The notes beneath the pieces are model-generated. The model saw only the letters and a list, made by a program, of their open reading frames with translations, searched no databases and had not been told where the DNA came from. 64,000 nucleotides of DNA from Phyllostachys edulis. Taxonomy: Eukaryota; Streptophyta; Magnoliopsida; Poales; Poaceae. A program made the position numbers and the translations under genes. The stretch is taken from assembly GCA_036346405.1 (NCBI GenBank), contig CM070561.1, positions 32,034,338 through 32,098,337 of the forward strand, read 5' to 3'. Shown one piece after another: positions 36,470 through 48,222 of this stretch. Each line of letters opens with the position of its first letter. The first letter of the stretch is position 1.

Positions 36470-37680
36470 TGCTCGGACAAAAAAAGGCCAGATGCAGAAC
36501 ACCAAGGCCACCCCATTTTTTTTGGGCGACACACCGTATTCCAGTTGACCCAGTAGTTTCCCCCTCCTGTGTGTAGATCATTTCCACTCCAAAACCAAAC
36601 CCTACGACGCTTATCAATTTGTTTCCGCGTCTCAAGTCTACGATCCAAGTATTTCTTAGTAGTGCCTCCTTCACCATCCTATTCTTTCTGGCCAAAATAC
36701 GATATAGGTTAGGGACCTCCTCCTTGAGGGGTGTACGCCCCATCCAGGCATCCTTCCAGAAACTCGCCTTGTCCCCGCTTCCCAGTGTGATTTTTGTTGA
36801 CATGCGGAAAAATTCATGGTCCTTTTCATTCGTTGGAAGTCTCATCCCATTCCATTGTTTTCGAGGTTACTTCCAATGATACCATAGCCAGTGTAGACGG
36901 AGTGCTTGGCCAAAGAAGGCCAGATGCAGAACACCAAGACCACCCCATTTTTTTTGGGCGACACGCCGTATTCTAGTTGATCCAGCAGTTTCCCCCTCCT
37001 GTGTGTAGATCATTTCCGCTCCAAAACCAAGCCCTACGACGCTTATCAATCTGTTTCTGTGTCCAAGCCGGGAGGTCTGCCAGTGTCATGTGGTAAATGG
37101 GAATAGAGGTGAGGACCGCCTTGAGCACCGTGAGCCTACCAGCTCTGGATAGCAATTTCTTTTTGTAGCCCGCAAGTCTGGCTCCAATTTTATCTAGAAG
37201 AGGCTGAAAATGCACTTTCCTCAACCTGCACAAAGATGGCGGGAGGCCTAAATATGTGCATGGTAGATGTCTCCTGACTGCTGGAAAATCCTGAAGGATG
37301 ATATCTAAATCGAGATCTTGGCAATGGATTGGAATTACCGCACTTTTGTTTAGGTTAATCCTTAATCCAGTTACCTCTTCGAAGATGCTCAAAAGCTCTT
37401 TTAGAGTATCCACGTCTTCTTTGATTGGCGCCAGAAAGATCATCGCATCATCTGCGTACATCGAGAGCCTTGTCTTGACCGTCCTTCCGCTCAGCGGAGA
37501 GAGCCACCTCTCCGTTGTTGCTGTATTTAGCAAATGTTGAAGCGCATTGATCGCGATGATGAATAAAAATGGCGACAACGAGTCCTCTTGTGGCACGGCG
37601 CATTGATGCCAAATTCGTGGGCCTCTGATCCCATTCAAGATGATTGTTGAATTTAAAGTGCCTAGCAGAATTGGCATCAT
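36470..37680 (-). pseudogene. LINE ORF2 reverse transcriptase part, internally duplicated
   Basis: The frame at 36973-37680 contains the end of the RT domain with MYADDAMIFL (YADD catalytic box), a GLRINLNKSAV block and CTYLGLPPSL, as in plant L1 elements. The following connection region (FWSGNDLHTGGG, then KKMGGLGVLHLAFF) occurs twice because of a tandem duplication of about 437 bp. The N-terminal endonuclease and the first RT motifs are absent (5' truncation). Confidence 0.9.
36475..37066. repeat. Tandem duplication of about 437 bp in the LINE, split by the LTR
   Basis: 36475-36630 matches 36912-37066, and 31665-31932 matches 36638-36906. The two units were therefore adjacent before the LTR entered the first one. 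The copies differ by scattered substitutions. Confidence 0.85.
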
Positions 37681-37740
37681 TCAAGATGACCAGCGCAAAT
37701 CACTTTTCTTCTATTAATATAACAGCATTTAAGTCTTTTA

Positions 37741-37794
37741 CGTGTTGTTGGAAAAAAAACTTGGTGACGTGTTGTGGGAAAAAAAACTTGGTGG
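37741..37794. repeat. 27-bp tandem duplication
   Basis: CGTGTTGTTGGAAAAAAAAC followed by TTGGTGA is repeated once with two substitutions. Confidence 0.9.
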
Positions 37795-38572
37795 TCATGG
37801 ATGGTTGGTCAAGATCTACTCGAGCTGGGGTGATCCGATCCGATCCATCTGTTGGTTTGTCGATACACGTACACGGTGCAGTGATCCGGGCTGTGCTTGC
37901 TCATGGTCTAGGTCAGCTTCGTGCCGGCCGCCTGGTCAGAGGAAAAGACGCCGGGGAACGACGCTCTCTGCTGGCTCATGCTTACTGTCAGGCGTATGGC
38001 AGCATGGGCGCTGGCCTGTACGTCTCCGGCTCTGTACTTTACACACCTCACGGTTCACGGATTCCTTATGGACAGCCAGTGTATGTAATGTACCTGCCTC
38101 ACCGGTTGGCAACTTGGGCATCGACATGTACTGTGCGACATATGAAGGAGAGTGCCTCCATGCGTCCCCAGAAGAAAAATGTATGTGATTTAATTTTCAG
38201 AGGACGAAAGGCTTTTAAGGCAATTGGTGGTATGATTAACATACGGTCTACAGCGATTCTAGGATTTGTATTTGTATACCTTTCTTTTTAAGAAAACATA
38301 ATGCACTCTTTCACGCTGCACTACACTCTAGTACGGTAGAACTACACCTGAATACGGTGTTTATTTGCACAAGTGATGTATAGGCCACTTGCAAATGCTT
38401 ATTAGCTAGTACCCAATAAAAAAAATCTTACGACAAAGTGTGGCATGCCATAGGTTTGTTGTGGCAAATAAATCATCCACCACAATTGCGGCAAAAATTG
38501 GTAAGAGGATGTGTCCTAATAAGGCTGAAATATACAGCACGGACCAAACGCTAGCCTTAGAAAGTCAAAATT

Positions 38573-38738
38573 GCCAAATTGAGTTGTGGCAAACTTTAGC
38601 TTGCATCCAAACATACCCCTGGTAAGAAGTACAACAGGTAGCTAGTTATAACTATGCCAAATTGAGTTGTGGCAAACTTTAGCTTGCATCCAAAAATTCC
38701 CCTGGTAAGTACAACAGGTAGCTAGTTATAACTATGCC
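38573..38738. repeat. 83-bp tandem duplication
   Basis: GCCAAATTGAGTTGTGGCAA starts copies at 38573 and 38656; both extend to GTTATAACTAT. Copy 2 lacks a few bases. Confidence 0.95.
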
Positions 38739-40293
38739 AAGTTATAACTATCTACCTGCCAGAAATAGATCATCTTCATTGAAGATCTCAATACAGATGA
38801 TATATAATAATATGCATACCATCCAATCAAAAAAGAAATATTCATATCAATAGCTACAGTACCCAAGGAAACGGCAAAATATCTGCAATAGGTTTGTTAC
38901 TGCACTTCCTACACTATTGCTACAGTACAAACTACTGAGTACTGAATACTGTTTATGCAGCCGCACACATCACTATTCACACAGTGATCATCTGGATTGC
39001 AGCAAGATCCGGATCCCTACCTACCCAAGCAACCGTAGGTTATACCAAAGAAGTGAGCACTTTCCCTGTACATGCAGACTGCAATACACCTCGTACAGAT
39101 ATAAACCCATGGTATACATTTGCAAGACATTCCCTCTTTGACCTTGCTGATATACACTCATACAGGCCTTTCCCCTATGCTCACATCCCATGGGTTTCCT
39201 GTAGTTCAGAGGCGTCCAGATGGAGTGTGCGTATTAATGACCATCGAATGAACACTCCCTGTAGGAATAATAACTTCTTGTACCCCACTACGTACCAAGA
39301 ATGAACATCACAAGCCATTATAAGGTTATAACAGTACATCTCCGCAAGCAAGCATCATATCAACAAGATCAAACATAGCACTACTAGCCTAAAGTGACAA
39401 TGCAGCATGATGTATTCCAGAGTGATGTGCAAATAGATAGAAAGAAGGCAAGGAGAGGACCATACCTATTATACCTTAATGGACATGGATCCAAGCTGCC
39501 ATTAGAAGCGCTCACGGGTAGCATCACTCCAGTCAGTGGAGCTGAAGGCAGCTGCCAGCCAGCAAGCGAGCCATGCATCATAACTCATAGATCGGGAGCA
39601 TGACAAGGACATGACCCACAAGCCCCTGCCAATGCGATGCACGGACTTTCGTTGATGAGCCGTCAGAGAGGCAGCATTTCAAGAAGAATGTTGCATCCTT
39701 CAGGCCCTTGAATGGCATGGACCCTCTCCTCATGCGGCAAGAACATTGAAGCTCCATCCATAGTTCATCTCTCCTCCACTCTCCACTGAATGAACCGTGA
39801 AGCCCCTTTTGCAGACGACAACCGTCGTAGGCGTTGACCTTGGTCAGCGTCCTGCCTGCGTGGGAGTAAATGCACACCTGTGTAGGATGTCATTGCGGTA
39901 CCAGTGCTTACGTCACATCAAGGAATGTCATGGACTGTGTCCTGATGGCGCCATCTGCGGGAATATAACCTGCAAAATGAGAAAGAAAACGATCAAGTGT
40001 TAACAGTGGTAAATGGTGAAGGCAAAGAAGGTTTCCTGCCACATTGGCAAATAGTAAGTTTACCTTATGTGTGAAATGTTTCAGGTAGTCAGAGAATTGC
40101 AACGATATGTTAATACTTCAGAAAAAACATCACACCTTCAACAAGATAAGAAGATATATTTCATCTGCTTCATGAGCACGATATCTGATAAGTGATAACA
40201 TGACTAGTCTAGATTCAAGTCTATACTGAAAACATCAAAACTACAGATACAAAAGTGATACAACAGACAGAAGAATTAGAGGGGGCATTAGCC

Positions 40294-41797
40294 CTAGTAT
40301 TCTCCTGTCCACACTTTCCAGTCCTTGTCAATATTCTTCTCAGCCCACGCAATTGCCGCACGTGCTGCTTGAGGTGCACCAGGAAGCCCCCTCTCTTTGA
40401 TCTCGCCCTTCATGTCCAAGAACGGGTGAACCAGGAGTGTCCCAGGTCCGCAATAATCATGTTCCAAGAAGGTTCCTAGGATCTGGAAATGAGAAACATA
40501 TCTTAGTGCTTTGCCAGAATTCAACTCTTCTAGAGGTGCTCACTGAAAGAGAAGTGCAATGTTATCGCTACCACATCTAACTTCGAATTATCGCCTACAT
40601 AAATAATCCAAAAAATATATTGCCTGTGCACGCCTTAACTGCATCACAGTGACAGGCTTCAAGGCTCTTTTTTAGGGCAACAGGCTTCAAGGTTCTTCTA
40701 AGCCTAACATGGACTGAATTGATGATTGGCAGAGTTCATAGCATGTGAACACACAATAACAGAATTCAAGCTAAGCTGGGTTGTTACTTGAAACTGGTGA
40801 CAAGCCTGATTATTCTCGCAGGAATATCATAATAGCCAACTGTTGTCCTCAAGTTTACATGCATACCATGCATAGTGTCCTGGGTGAGGGTCTGCAGAGA
40901 TTCCTTGTAACTACAACAATCCTAATGGAACCTATCCAAAGATGTTTGATAGCACGCATTAACTTCCGCTATTTGGGCTGCCATACCAATATGTATCTAA
41001 CCCAAAATATAAGGTTTGCAACTGAACCATCATCAAAATGTTTGGATCCCTAAGACACGAGATGATGATTTTCCAATCTTCATTTCCCCAGCTAATTCAG
41101 GACATCTCCTTTCCCCACTAATCTCCTAACCAGATTTGTTCTTTTCAATGTCAATTTCGGTCCATCCATGCTCTCTCAATGATATTGCCAACATTCCCAA
41201 CCTGAATTACGTGACTCAACTATTCAAGAATCATCACCAAGAACCCAACGCAGGCAATTACACACAAAAAAAATGAACCCAAACCCAAAGCACCCAAGAA
41301 TGCGAAATGATAAAATGCAAAAGCAAGGGCAAGTAAATTGTGCACACTGGGTACGTGCCTCTGTGCAGATGTCGACGATTTCCTCTACGTGCTCCCCGAA
41401 GTAGTCCTCCTTCTTCTGCTCCAGCCGCCACGTCATGTGCTCCTTGAACTTGCTCGTCTCCTGACAGACACCAGAAGCCACAAGGATTAGCTACGCAAGC
41501 GCCGCAGCAGAAGGAAGGAAGCAGAAGCTCCAGCGAGAAAAGAAGCGGGGTGGAGGGCTTGACCTGCTCGGCGAACTCCGGGATGGGGTCCGGGAACTTG
41601 TAGTCGTCGTAGGCCGCGTTCTTGGCGCGGCGGCACACGAACTTGGCCAGCCGCGGCCGGCGGCTGCGCAGGCGGAGGCGCCCCCTCGGCGGCGGGTGCC
41701 TTGCGGAGGAGACGGACTGGATGGGAGAAGGGAAGGAGGAGGAGAGAGTGGGGAGAGGAGGGTTTAAGGTCGCCGCCGCCCACACCCTCGTCGCCAT
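40294..41797 (-). CDS. PRIN2: PRIN2-like plastid protein (three exons, 174 aa)
   Basis: Matches PLASTID REDOX INSENSITIVE 2, a small chloroplast nucleoid protein needed for full activity of the plastid-encoded RNA polymerase and for redox signalling to the nucleus. Exons (minus): 41797-41564, 41460-41359, 40482-40294; all join in frame. The N-terminus (first about 50 residues, rich in Ser, Arg and Pro) looks like a transit peptide. The mature part has YKFPDPIPEFAEQ, GEHVEEIVDICTE, ILGTFLEHDYCGPGTLLVHP and the conserved end PGAPQAARAAIAW...DKDWKVWTGEY. Start chosen as the first ATG in frame with the transit peptide, with G at +4. Intron 2 starts with GC (ACAGAG|GCACGT). An out-of-frame ATG lies 28 nt upstream. 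Identification rests on the conserved C-terminal motif; family function is from Arabidopsis. Confidence 0.88.
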
Positions 41798-41825
41798 CTC
41801 TGCTTGGAGCGCTCGTCTCCTGCAT
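41487..41825 (-). other. Overlapping upstream ORF candidate of PRIN2
   Basis: ATG at 41825, 28 nt before the PRIN2 start and in another frame, opens a frame running past the main start into intron 1. If the transcript begins upstream, it could lower PRIN2 translation. The transcription start is not known from sequence. Confidence 0.3.
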
Positions 41826-42116
41826 TTTCGGCTGCCTCCTCTCCTTATCGGTTCAAGAGCGGTACGCAGGCAGGATTACATTCCGATTGGGACAGGCCGT
41901 CCGATCTAAAAGGGAAGGCTAGGATTGCAGAGGGAAGGAATGAGTGAAAAACATACCAGTAATTATTCTATGAAAGGTTTTTTTACAGTAAATTTATTAA
42001 TACGAATTTACTAGATTGGTAAAATAACACATCGTCCATCTAAAAAGAAAAGAAGCACATCATCCACGGATCCCATCTCTCGGTGATCATCGCAAACAAG
42101 TGATTCCTCTCAGATA

Positions 42117-44250
42117 GGAAAAAGTCCGATTACTCTCGAACTATCGTAAAAGTCCGGTTTACCTCCGAACTACAAAACCGTTATTTAACCCCCTGAATTT
42201 TTCAAATCCGGTCAAATAACCCCCCGTAGCGGTTTGGAGCGGTGGTTTTGGTAACGTGACCAGTTTTTGTCCAAATCAGCATGTACGTGGCATCCAAATT
42301 CAGTACGTGGCATCCAAATCACCTTCTCTCTCTTCCTTACCTTCTCCCAGCCAAACACTCTCCTGCTTCTTCTCATTGCTTTTCTTCTCCCATTCTCCTT
42401 TGGTCCTCTGCTACCGCTATTCTCCTTTGGCCTCCCTCCGTGATCCGTGGCTCCTCACGGCTTCGCCACGACGCCAAGACGCCACGGATCCAGACCCATC
42501 TTCTCCTTCCCTAGCTACAACCGAGCTAAGCACCAAATGCCATTGTTGCGGCCGCCACGGGCACCTCGCGCCGCCCACCACGCCCATGATCCCCGATCCA
42601 CCCCCGTCAGATCATAAGGTGTCCCACGATCCAAGGAAGTATACCCTCCACCAATTGAAGCTACCGCCACCGTAAAGCCAGGCCACCATCTTCTCCTGCT
42701 CGGCCTAATACCACCGCCGTCTCACGACCGCAAATCATTGCACCTCCATCCACCTCCTCCTGTAATCATCTCCTAGACTTCCTCTACCATCTCCTAACAT
42801 GCTCTTGTGCCCTCCTTCTTCCCAGGGACACGCTGTGGAAGACCTCCTCACACTATCACGGCTAGCGTCGCTAGGCCGCCTCCCAACACCCCTTCCTCGA
42901 ATGCACTAGTAAGTTCCTAAGCTCCTCCGCAGCACCACGTGCCATCAGCTACCGTTCTTTGGCGGTCAAGCGCCGCCCGCCATTGGGCCGCTCGCCTCGC
43001 TTCTTATTCCGAACCGGCTTCAGCTTTTTGCGCTTATGACTAATCATGGATTAAGTTTTTCAGTGCTTCTGCATTAAGTTTTTTTTTTGAGATTAAGCCT
43101 TTGCACTACAGATTATTTGAGTTCATCTTAGTTCTTCGTTTAATCTCAAGTTCTGGGTTAATTTGTTCCTACATAAGGTCAATGAAGACTTTAGCAGATG
43201 CATCTTCAGATTGTTCATGCATCTTGAGTTTATGTTAGTTCTGGATAATTCTTGTTGTTTCTGGTATAATGCAAATTGGTATAATCTATCAATTGCAATG
43301 CTATCACTTACACCACCAACTTCATTGCTACTATGCACATCAGCTTTGTGTTCTTTCACCATTTCTGTATCACTAGATTCAAGATCATTATTGCTGATAT
43401 CACAGTAATTTGCATGAGTTTTCTCAAGTATACTTGGTGCTTGTCCATCATCAATATATTCAAGACCCTCCCGCGTCACGGCCGTATATGTGAGGTGGCT
43501 CCATCACCACGGTGGTGTCGCTAAGAGGTCGTAGAAGAAGGTCTTTGCTACGCAAGCGAGGATGCAATGCAGGATGGATGGGGATCGCTGCTTGCCGTCG
43601 GCATGTCGATGTTGGCGCCATCGCAATGAGGTCGAGTCAAAGAGAGCCGCCGAGGTTGGTATCGAGCCGATTCAGCTAACGACCTCCACGCCGCCTTTTC
43701 CTCCGCCGCCACTTTCACCCTCCTCGCCGATACGGCTCCAACAGATGCCTGGCCGCCGCCATTTCACCCCTTCTCACGGATAGCGACGCCATTATGGTAT
43801 GTGCCGCCGTCAGCACCCTAAGCGGCAGAGCGAGCAGAGAGGCTGGAGCTGCTGGACGTAGGGCGACAAGGACGAAGGTGATGTATGACGAGGGCTCCAT
43901 GGCTACCACTACGCTACATCTAGAGGCGAGAACAGAGGAGGCAAAGCAGAGGGCAATAGCGGTGGCGCCAGAGGCGATCACAGGAGGAGGAGGAGTGAGA
44001 GAGAGAGAGAATGTGGATGGGAAGAGAGTATATGTGGCAAAAATATGTTGACGTGTCTGCCAACATGGCAAAACCACACTGATTTGGTTCCACGTCAGCG
44101 AAACCACCACGCGAAACCACCACGCGAAACCGGCCTGAGGGGTTATTTGACCGGATTTGACAAATTCAGGGGGTTAAATAACCGGTTTTGTAGTTCAGGG
44201 AGTAAACCAGACTTTTCTGATAGTTCAGGGGAGTAAACCGGACTTTTTTC
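42117..44250. mobile_element. 2.1 kb TIR element, MULE-like, possibly carrying gene pieces
   Basis: GAAAAAGTCCGATTACTCTC at 42118 is mirrored at 44250 (inverted GAAAAAAGTCCGGTTTACTC). The inverted similarity runs for well over 100 bp, including the shared AACCCCCTGAATTT and TCAAATCCGGTCAAATAACC. This TIR type is common in grass genomes. The interior is GC-rich with CT-rich leaders near both ends and an AT-rich island (43040-43480). No transposase was recognised and no 9-bp duplication found; instead GAAAAGAAGCACATCATC occurs at about 42049 and 44251. Superfamily tentative. Confidence 0.65.
43123..43479 (-). other. Unrecognised ORF in the AT-rich island of the TIR element
   Basis: 118 codons, starting MTREGLEYIDDGQAPSILEK, with an acidic polar stretch (ISNNDLESSDTEMVKEHKA) and a basic C-terminal half. 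Composition differs sharply from the GC-rich surroundings, so it may be a captured exon. I know no matching family. Confidence 0.3.
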
Positions 44251-44319
44251 GAAAAGAAGCACATCATCTAAACCAGGTAAAATAGCACGCAGTTACTTTA
44301 CTCAAAACGCAGCTCAGAC

Positions 44320-45106
44320 TGAGCTAGCCAAATGGGCAGCTCGACCCAGTCCGGCCCATTCCGGCCAGGCTACTATTTGTACCGGGCTGGGCTGGCCCAC
44401 GGGCCGCAGTGATAGCCTAGACACGCTCTATCGCCCTTTCGTGCCATGTTGGACCGGCACGGCCCGTTTAGCCCATCGGGCCAAATGTGGCCCGTTTAGC
44501 CCGACAGAATGAAAAATTTTAAAAAAATTCCAAAAAAATTAGAAAAATGTGTAGAATTCAGAAGTTGACATGAAAATTGGAAAAAAAAAATGAGACAACC
44601 ATATTGAAAATGTAATAGAATTTTATTAATGTTCAAATAGCTAGCTCGTTAAAACATTTGTCATTTAGCTCATAAGACATGAAAAATTGAAACACAATCC
44701 TAGAAAATATATATATATTTAAAAACCAAAATAAATTTATATATACTTATAAAATGAACTACATAAAATTTAAAAACTACAAAATAAAACCATATAAGTA
44801 TTAAAATGGAAAGAAAATCATATAAATATTAATAAATAAAAATAAAATTATATATGTATATTAAAACAGTGTCGTGCCTAACGGGCCGTGCCGTGCCGTG
44901 CCTGGGTCGTGCCAGGCTAGGCCCAACACTATTCATACTGTGCCGTACCGGCCGGTCATGCCTAGGTGTCGGCCTAAGCACGACCCAAGCTATCGTACCA
45001 TGTCGGCCCAGCTCGTGAATAGTGTCGTGCCATGCCGACCCATGTCGTACCAACAGCGTCGTGCTTCGTACCGGCCCATCAAGCATAGCCCATTTGGCCA
45101 GCTCTA
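44320..45106. mobile_element. Non-autonomous hAT-type element (787 bp)
   Basis: The perfect 8-bp duplication GCTCAGAC is at 44312-44319 and 45107-45114. Ends are TGAGCTAGCCAAATGGGC and, inverted, TAGAGCTGGCCAAATGGGC. Both arms are rich in GGCCCGTGCC-like motifs in both orientations; the core (44510-44860) is very AT-rich with poly-A runs. No coding capacity. The 8-bp duplication and TAG...CTA ends indicate hAT. Confidence 0.88.
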
Positions 45107-45491
45107 GCTCAGACGCACAAATGCAAACACCTCAGACACGGCACATTCGCAAACACAAAACACAAGGAAATTGAACAGTGATCAGCCTTAACAGAGGCCA
45201 TCAGCGCACCAGGAATGATCCGGGGTCAACCATTTATTGAACATCTGTAGCAGAATGACTCAGGGAAAAGAAGATCATTCATCACAAGGCAATACTTGGA
45301 TCACTTTGTTTACAAGCAACACTAGGCCAAGAAACCAGAAAATTATTCGCAAATAAAGGTTAAGCTAGTTTGTTTTATTTTACATGATACGATCGACACA
45401 GGATGCTCAAAACGAGTGCTGATAAAATGCCAGTTTATGTTGATGAACCACTTTCCGATAGATCTGAGCGCTCTCATGATTGTGCTTTTCT

Positions 45492-48222
45492 TCATTTTGT
45501 TGCCACTGCAAAGATCTCATAGCTGCAGGCTGCGAAATAAAACAAACAGACAGCAGTCAGCACAACTGTGAAATGAAACGCCCATAATCAGATGCAAGAA
45601 GTGCTACCACAAGCTACAGGGTCGACGAAATGAAGCAGACATTTCGTATTTGCTCTACTCCAGAAAAAGGTACTTCTAGCATTGTATGGCTACACAAGAT
45701 TTCCTCATTGTAAATTGACACGTTCGGTTTTCTGGTTGAAAAGATGCATCCTAGTGTGCACCTGATCAAGTAGTATATAAATAACAGCCGGCCGAAACCT
45801 ACTGCCTGCTGAAGTCCGAAAAATGTTTCAAGGATTATGTGCACTTCATCAAGTCGTATAAAAACATAACTCTAATGAAACCTACTGTTGGCTTCAAGAC
45901 TGAACATGTTTCAAGGATATGAGCACCTTGCAAAATGCTAAAAGATATAAGTAGCTTTCTCGTGCAATTTCCAGAGTCTAGTTACTATGGTCAAGGTGGG
46001 CAACTAACAACAATATGGATATAAGGAAAATATGCCTTTAAAAACACACATCATCTTTAACGTTATGTAAATGCAGTTGTGAATCCTAAGCATTCATCAT
46101 GCAATAGAAACAACTACAGACTACCAATTGGTAACTAATAACACATTATCAGCAACTTACTTTTCAAATGCCAACTTATAGCACTATAAATATCAACATC
46201 AGAAGCTAGTGAAAAGAAATACACTCAATAGTCAGTACTAAAAATCTACATAGAGAATAAGCAAGTGTCAGGAATAATAGAGGTAGTGGGTTGCCACAAG
46301 AAATCATGTCAAAATAGCTACCATATGGAGTTACGGACTATACTGCCATATTACAAGATCAAACAACATGGCCAATATTGCACTGCAAGAAAAATCATAG
46401 ACTACCAGGGTCTAAACAACATAACCTATATTGCACTGCTTGTGATACTAAGCAGTAAACAACATAGCCTCAACATGATCTCATGCACCACCAAGGATAT
46501 TATACAGCAATTCATCAAAGGAGCTGAATATGGAAGACATCTTACTCATTATAGATATAGCAACACTGATGCATGCTACCATTTCCACACCAATATCAAA
46601 GTCCTATTGACTTTTCTTTTTAAAAATGTAGAGAATTTACTAACCATGTCTTTCAACTAACAAGATAACAGCCAATAGGCATATACCAATACCAGTAGGG
46701 CAAGTGGTCAACATCCATATACAAGCTGAATCATTAATAACTGCACCATACACTTTTAAAGGTTTAAGGCTCAAGAAAAAGAAGCGGCAAAAAAAGCTAA
46801 AGTAAGATACCATACCAGCGACAACAACAAGAGTGAGAACATTCCCAACTTTCGAGACCTGTTTCACATTGTTCTTGTAAGATTTGAACCTCTTCAAAGC
46901 AGTATCCTCCTCCAAAAGCTGCGAGTCAACAATGAAGAGTCAAAATAAACTAAAGGGAGGAAATGATAGCACTTCTACAGATAAATAGCTATACCAGATA
47001 GAAACTCGCAAAATCAGAAACTATGCCAAGACCAAACTAGCACAATGTAAAAAATAATAAACTAAACACTACTTTGCAAAGTGTTGTAGGCTTTTAGTAT
47101 CAAATAACAGCAACAGCAAGGAATTTTCCTGACACAACTATCCTTCATACCAAAAACCCGGTTTGTGAAGAGAGAAAAAATTAAGACGCTTATCTGAAAA
47201 TCTAAGCTCCAACTGAAATGCCAGTTCAAATGTATTTCAGTGCTACATAGAAAGTACTGTTTCCACAAAAGACTACTAAGGATACAAAAGAACTAAAGGC
47301 TTCACACTAACAGAAAGGTGAATACTTTCAAAAAGAGGCAAAATTGAACATAATCAACAATAAGTACTGCACTATCCCAGAATTTTGAACAGACAATTTT
47401 TAGTTACCCACAAAGTCACAGACACTAAACTACAGTGACATGAAACATCGTGGAAGAGATACTATACTACGACCTCTCTCCTCTCGGTTCATTTAAATGA
47501 TTCAAAACTCTCAAGAGATCAGCAATCAAAGGCATTACACTAATTGATCATGATTATATATGATGCACATGCACCTTTGTGCGAATATGGATACCATAAG
47601 ATGATTTCTGCATCGTTCAACTCTACAAAAAGCGCATATTTGCACGTCTCTCCACAGATAACACAACCTACACTATTTCTAAGCACAATCAATTGCATCA
47701 GCTCTTATCGCGCTGATAACCTCATCCGCACCACGATTAAGTACCACCATAGCAGGTGGCAAACCTAGTTAGTAAACCCGGCCCTCACACAAGGAACCTG
47801 ACCTCGACGCCAACCATTCTGAATCGGAACAAAGCCGAAACTTTCTACCAATACTCCCGTTCCGCCAATTACTGGCATCCATCCCGACATTAAGAAAAAT
47901 TCCCCAAACACAGCAGCTCGCCTGTTCCACTCAGATAGAATCGATGCGTTTCGATATCGCGCGCAGATCAGAATGGCAGGCATGATCTATACATCTGAAG
48001 CAGGGACTCGCAATGGAAAAAAAAAACTAACTCCTCATAACCTAGCGATCGAATCGAGAAAGAGACAAGAGAACGAGACGTAACGGGAGGGCTCACCGCT
48101 TTTTCGCGAGCGCCGAGATCGACGTGGTACCCGCGGCGGGGCTGGAGGTGAGGGAGCGGCGGCTGCGGCTGCAGAGACCGGAGGCGGGAGCGGAGGGAGG
48201 AGATGAAGGCGGGTTGGGCCAT
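45492..48222 (-). CDS. SDH7: Succinate dehydrogenase subunit 7, mitochondrial (88 aa)
   Basis: Plant-specific small subunit of respiratory complex II in the inner mitochondrial membrane. Exons (minus): 48222-48097, 46918-46816, 45529-45492; all join in frame with GT-AG introns of about 1.2 and 1.3 kb. The Arg-rich N-terminus (residues 1-30, ending RRGYHV) is a likely mitochondrial presequence. The conserved core reads GAREKALLEEDTALKRFKSY, then a hydrophobic segment GNVLTLVVVAACSYEIFAVA that could span the membrane. It ends ...ATK-stop, somewhat shorter than my recollection of the Arabidopsis protein (about 95-100 aa). The start is the first ATG in frame with the presequence. A Gypsy element begins about 230 bp upstream of the ATG. 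Its precise role in the complex is little known. Confidence 0.88.

Larger units (their letters stand above)
28593..37686 (-). mobile_element. 5'-truncated L1-type LINE, host of two nested elements
   Basis: The 16-bp duplication TGACCAGCGCAAATCA lies at 28577-28592 and again at 37687-37702. On the minus strand the element ends with an A-rich tail (AAAAAAAAATAAAAATAAAA) next to the left copy, the mark of target-primed reverse transcription. Remaining LINE sequence is 28593-28740, 30811-31932 and 36470-37686, about 2.5 kb: the end of ORF2 and the 3' UTR. A CACTA element and a long LTR inserted later. ORF2 starts within the reverse transcriptase domain, so the copy was dead on arrival. Confidence 0.9.
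37703..40293. other. Intergenic, no gene assigned
   Basis: Contains a 27-bp tandem pair (37741-37794) and an 83-bp tandem pair (38573-38738). On the minus strand 39400-40000 has frames with splice-like borders (CATTTTGCAG before 39979) downstream of PRIN2, which may be 3' UTR or remnants; I recognise no protein there. Confidence 0.5.

Noticed and set aside
36117..36548. 143-codon frame
   Set aside because: Spans the end of the long LTR and the LINE junction; repeat-rich with no domain.
39578..40102. Minus-strand frames with splice-like borders downstream of PRIN2
   Set aside because: PRIN2 already ends at its conserved C-terminus at 40294; I recognise no family. Possibly UTR or remnant.
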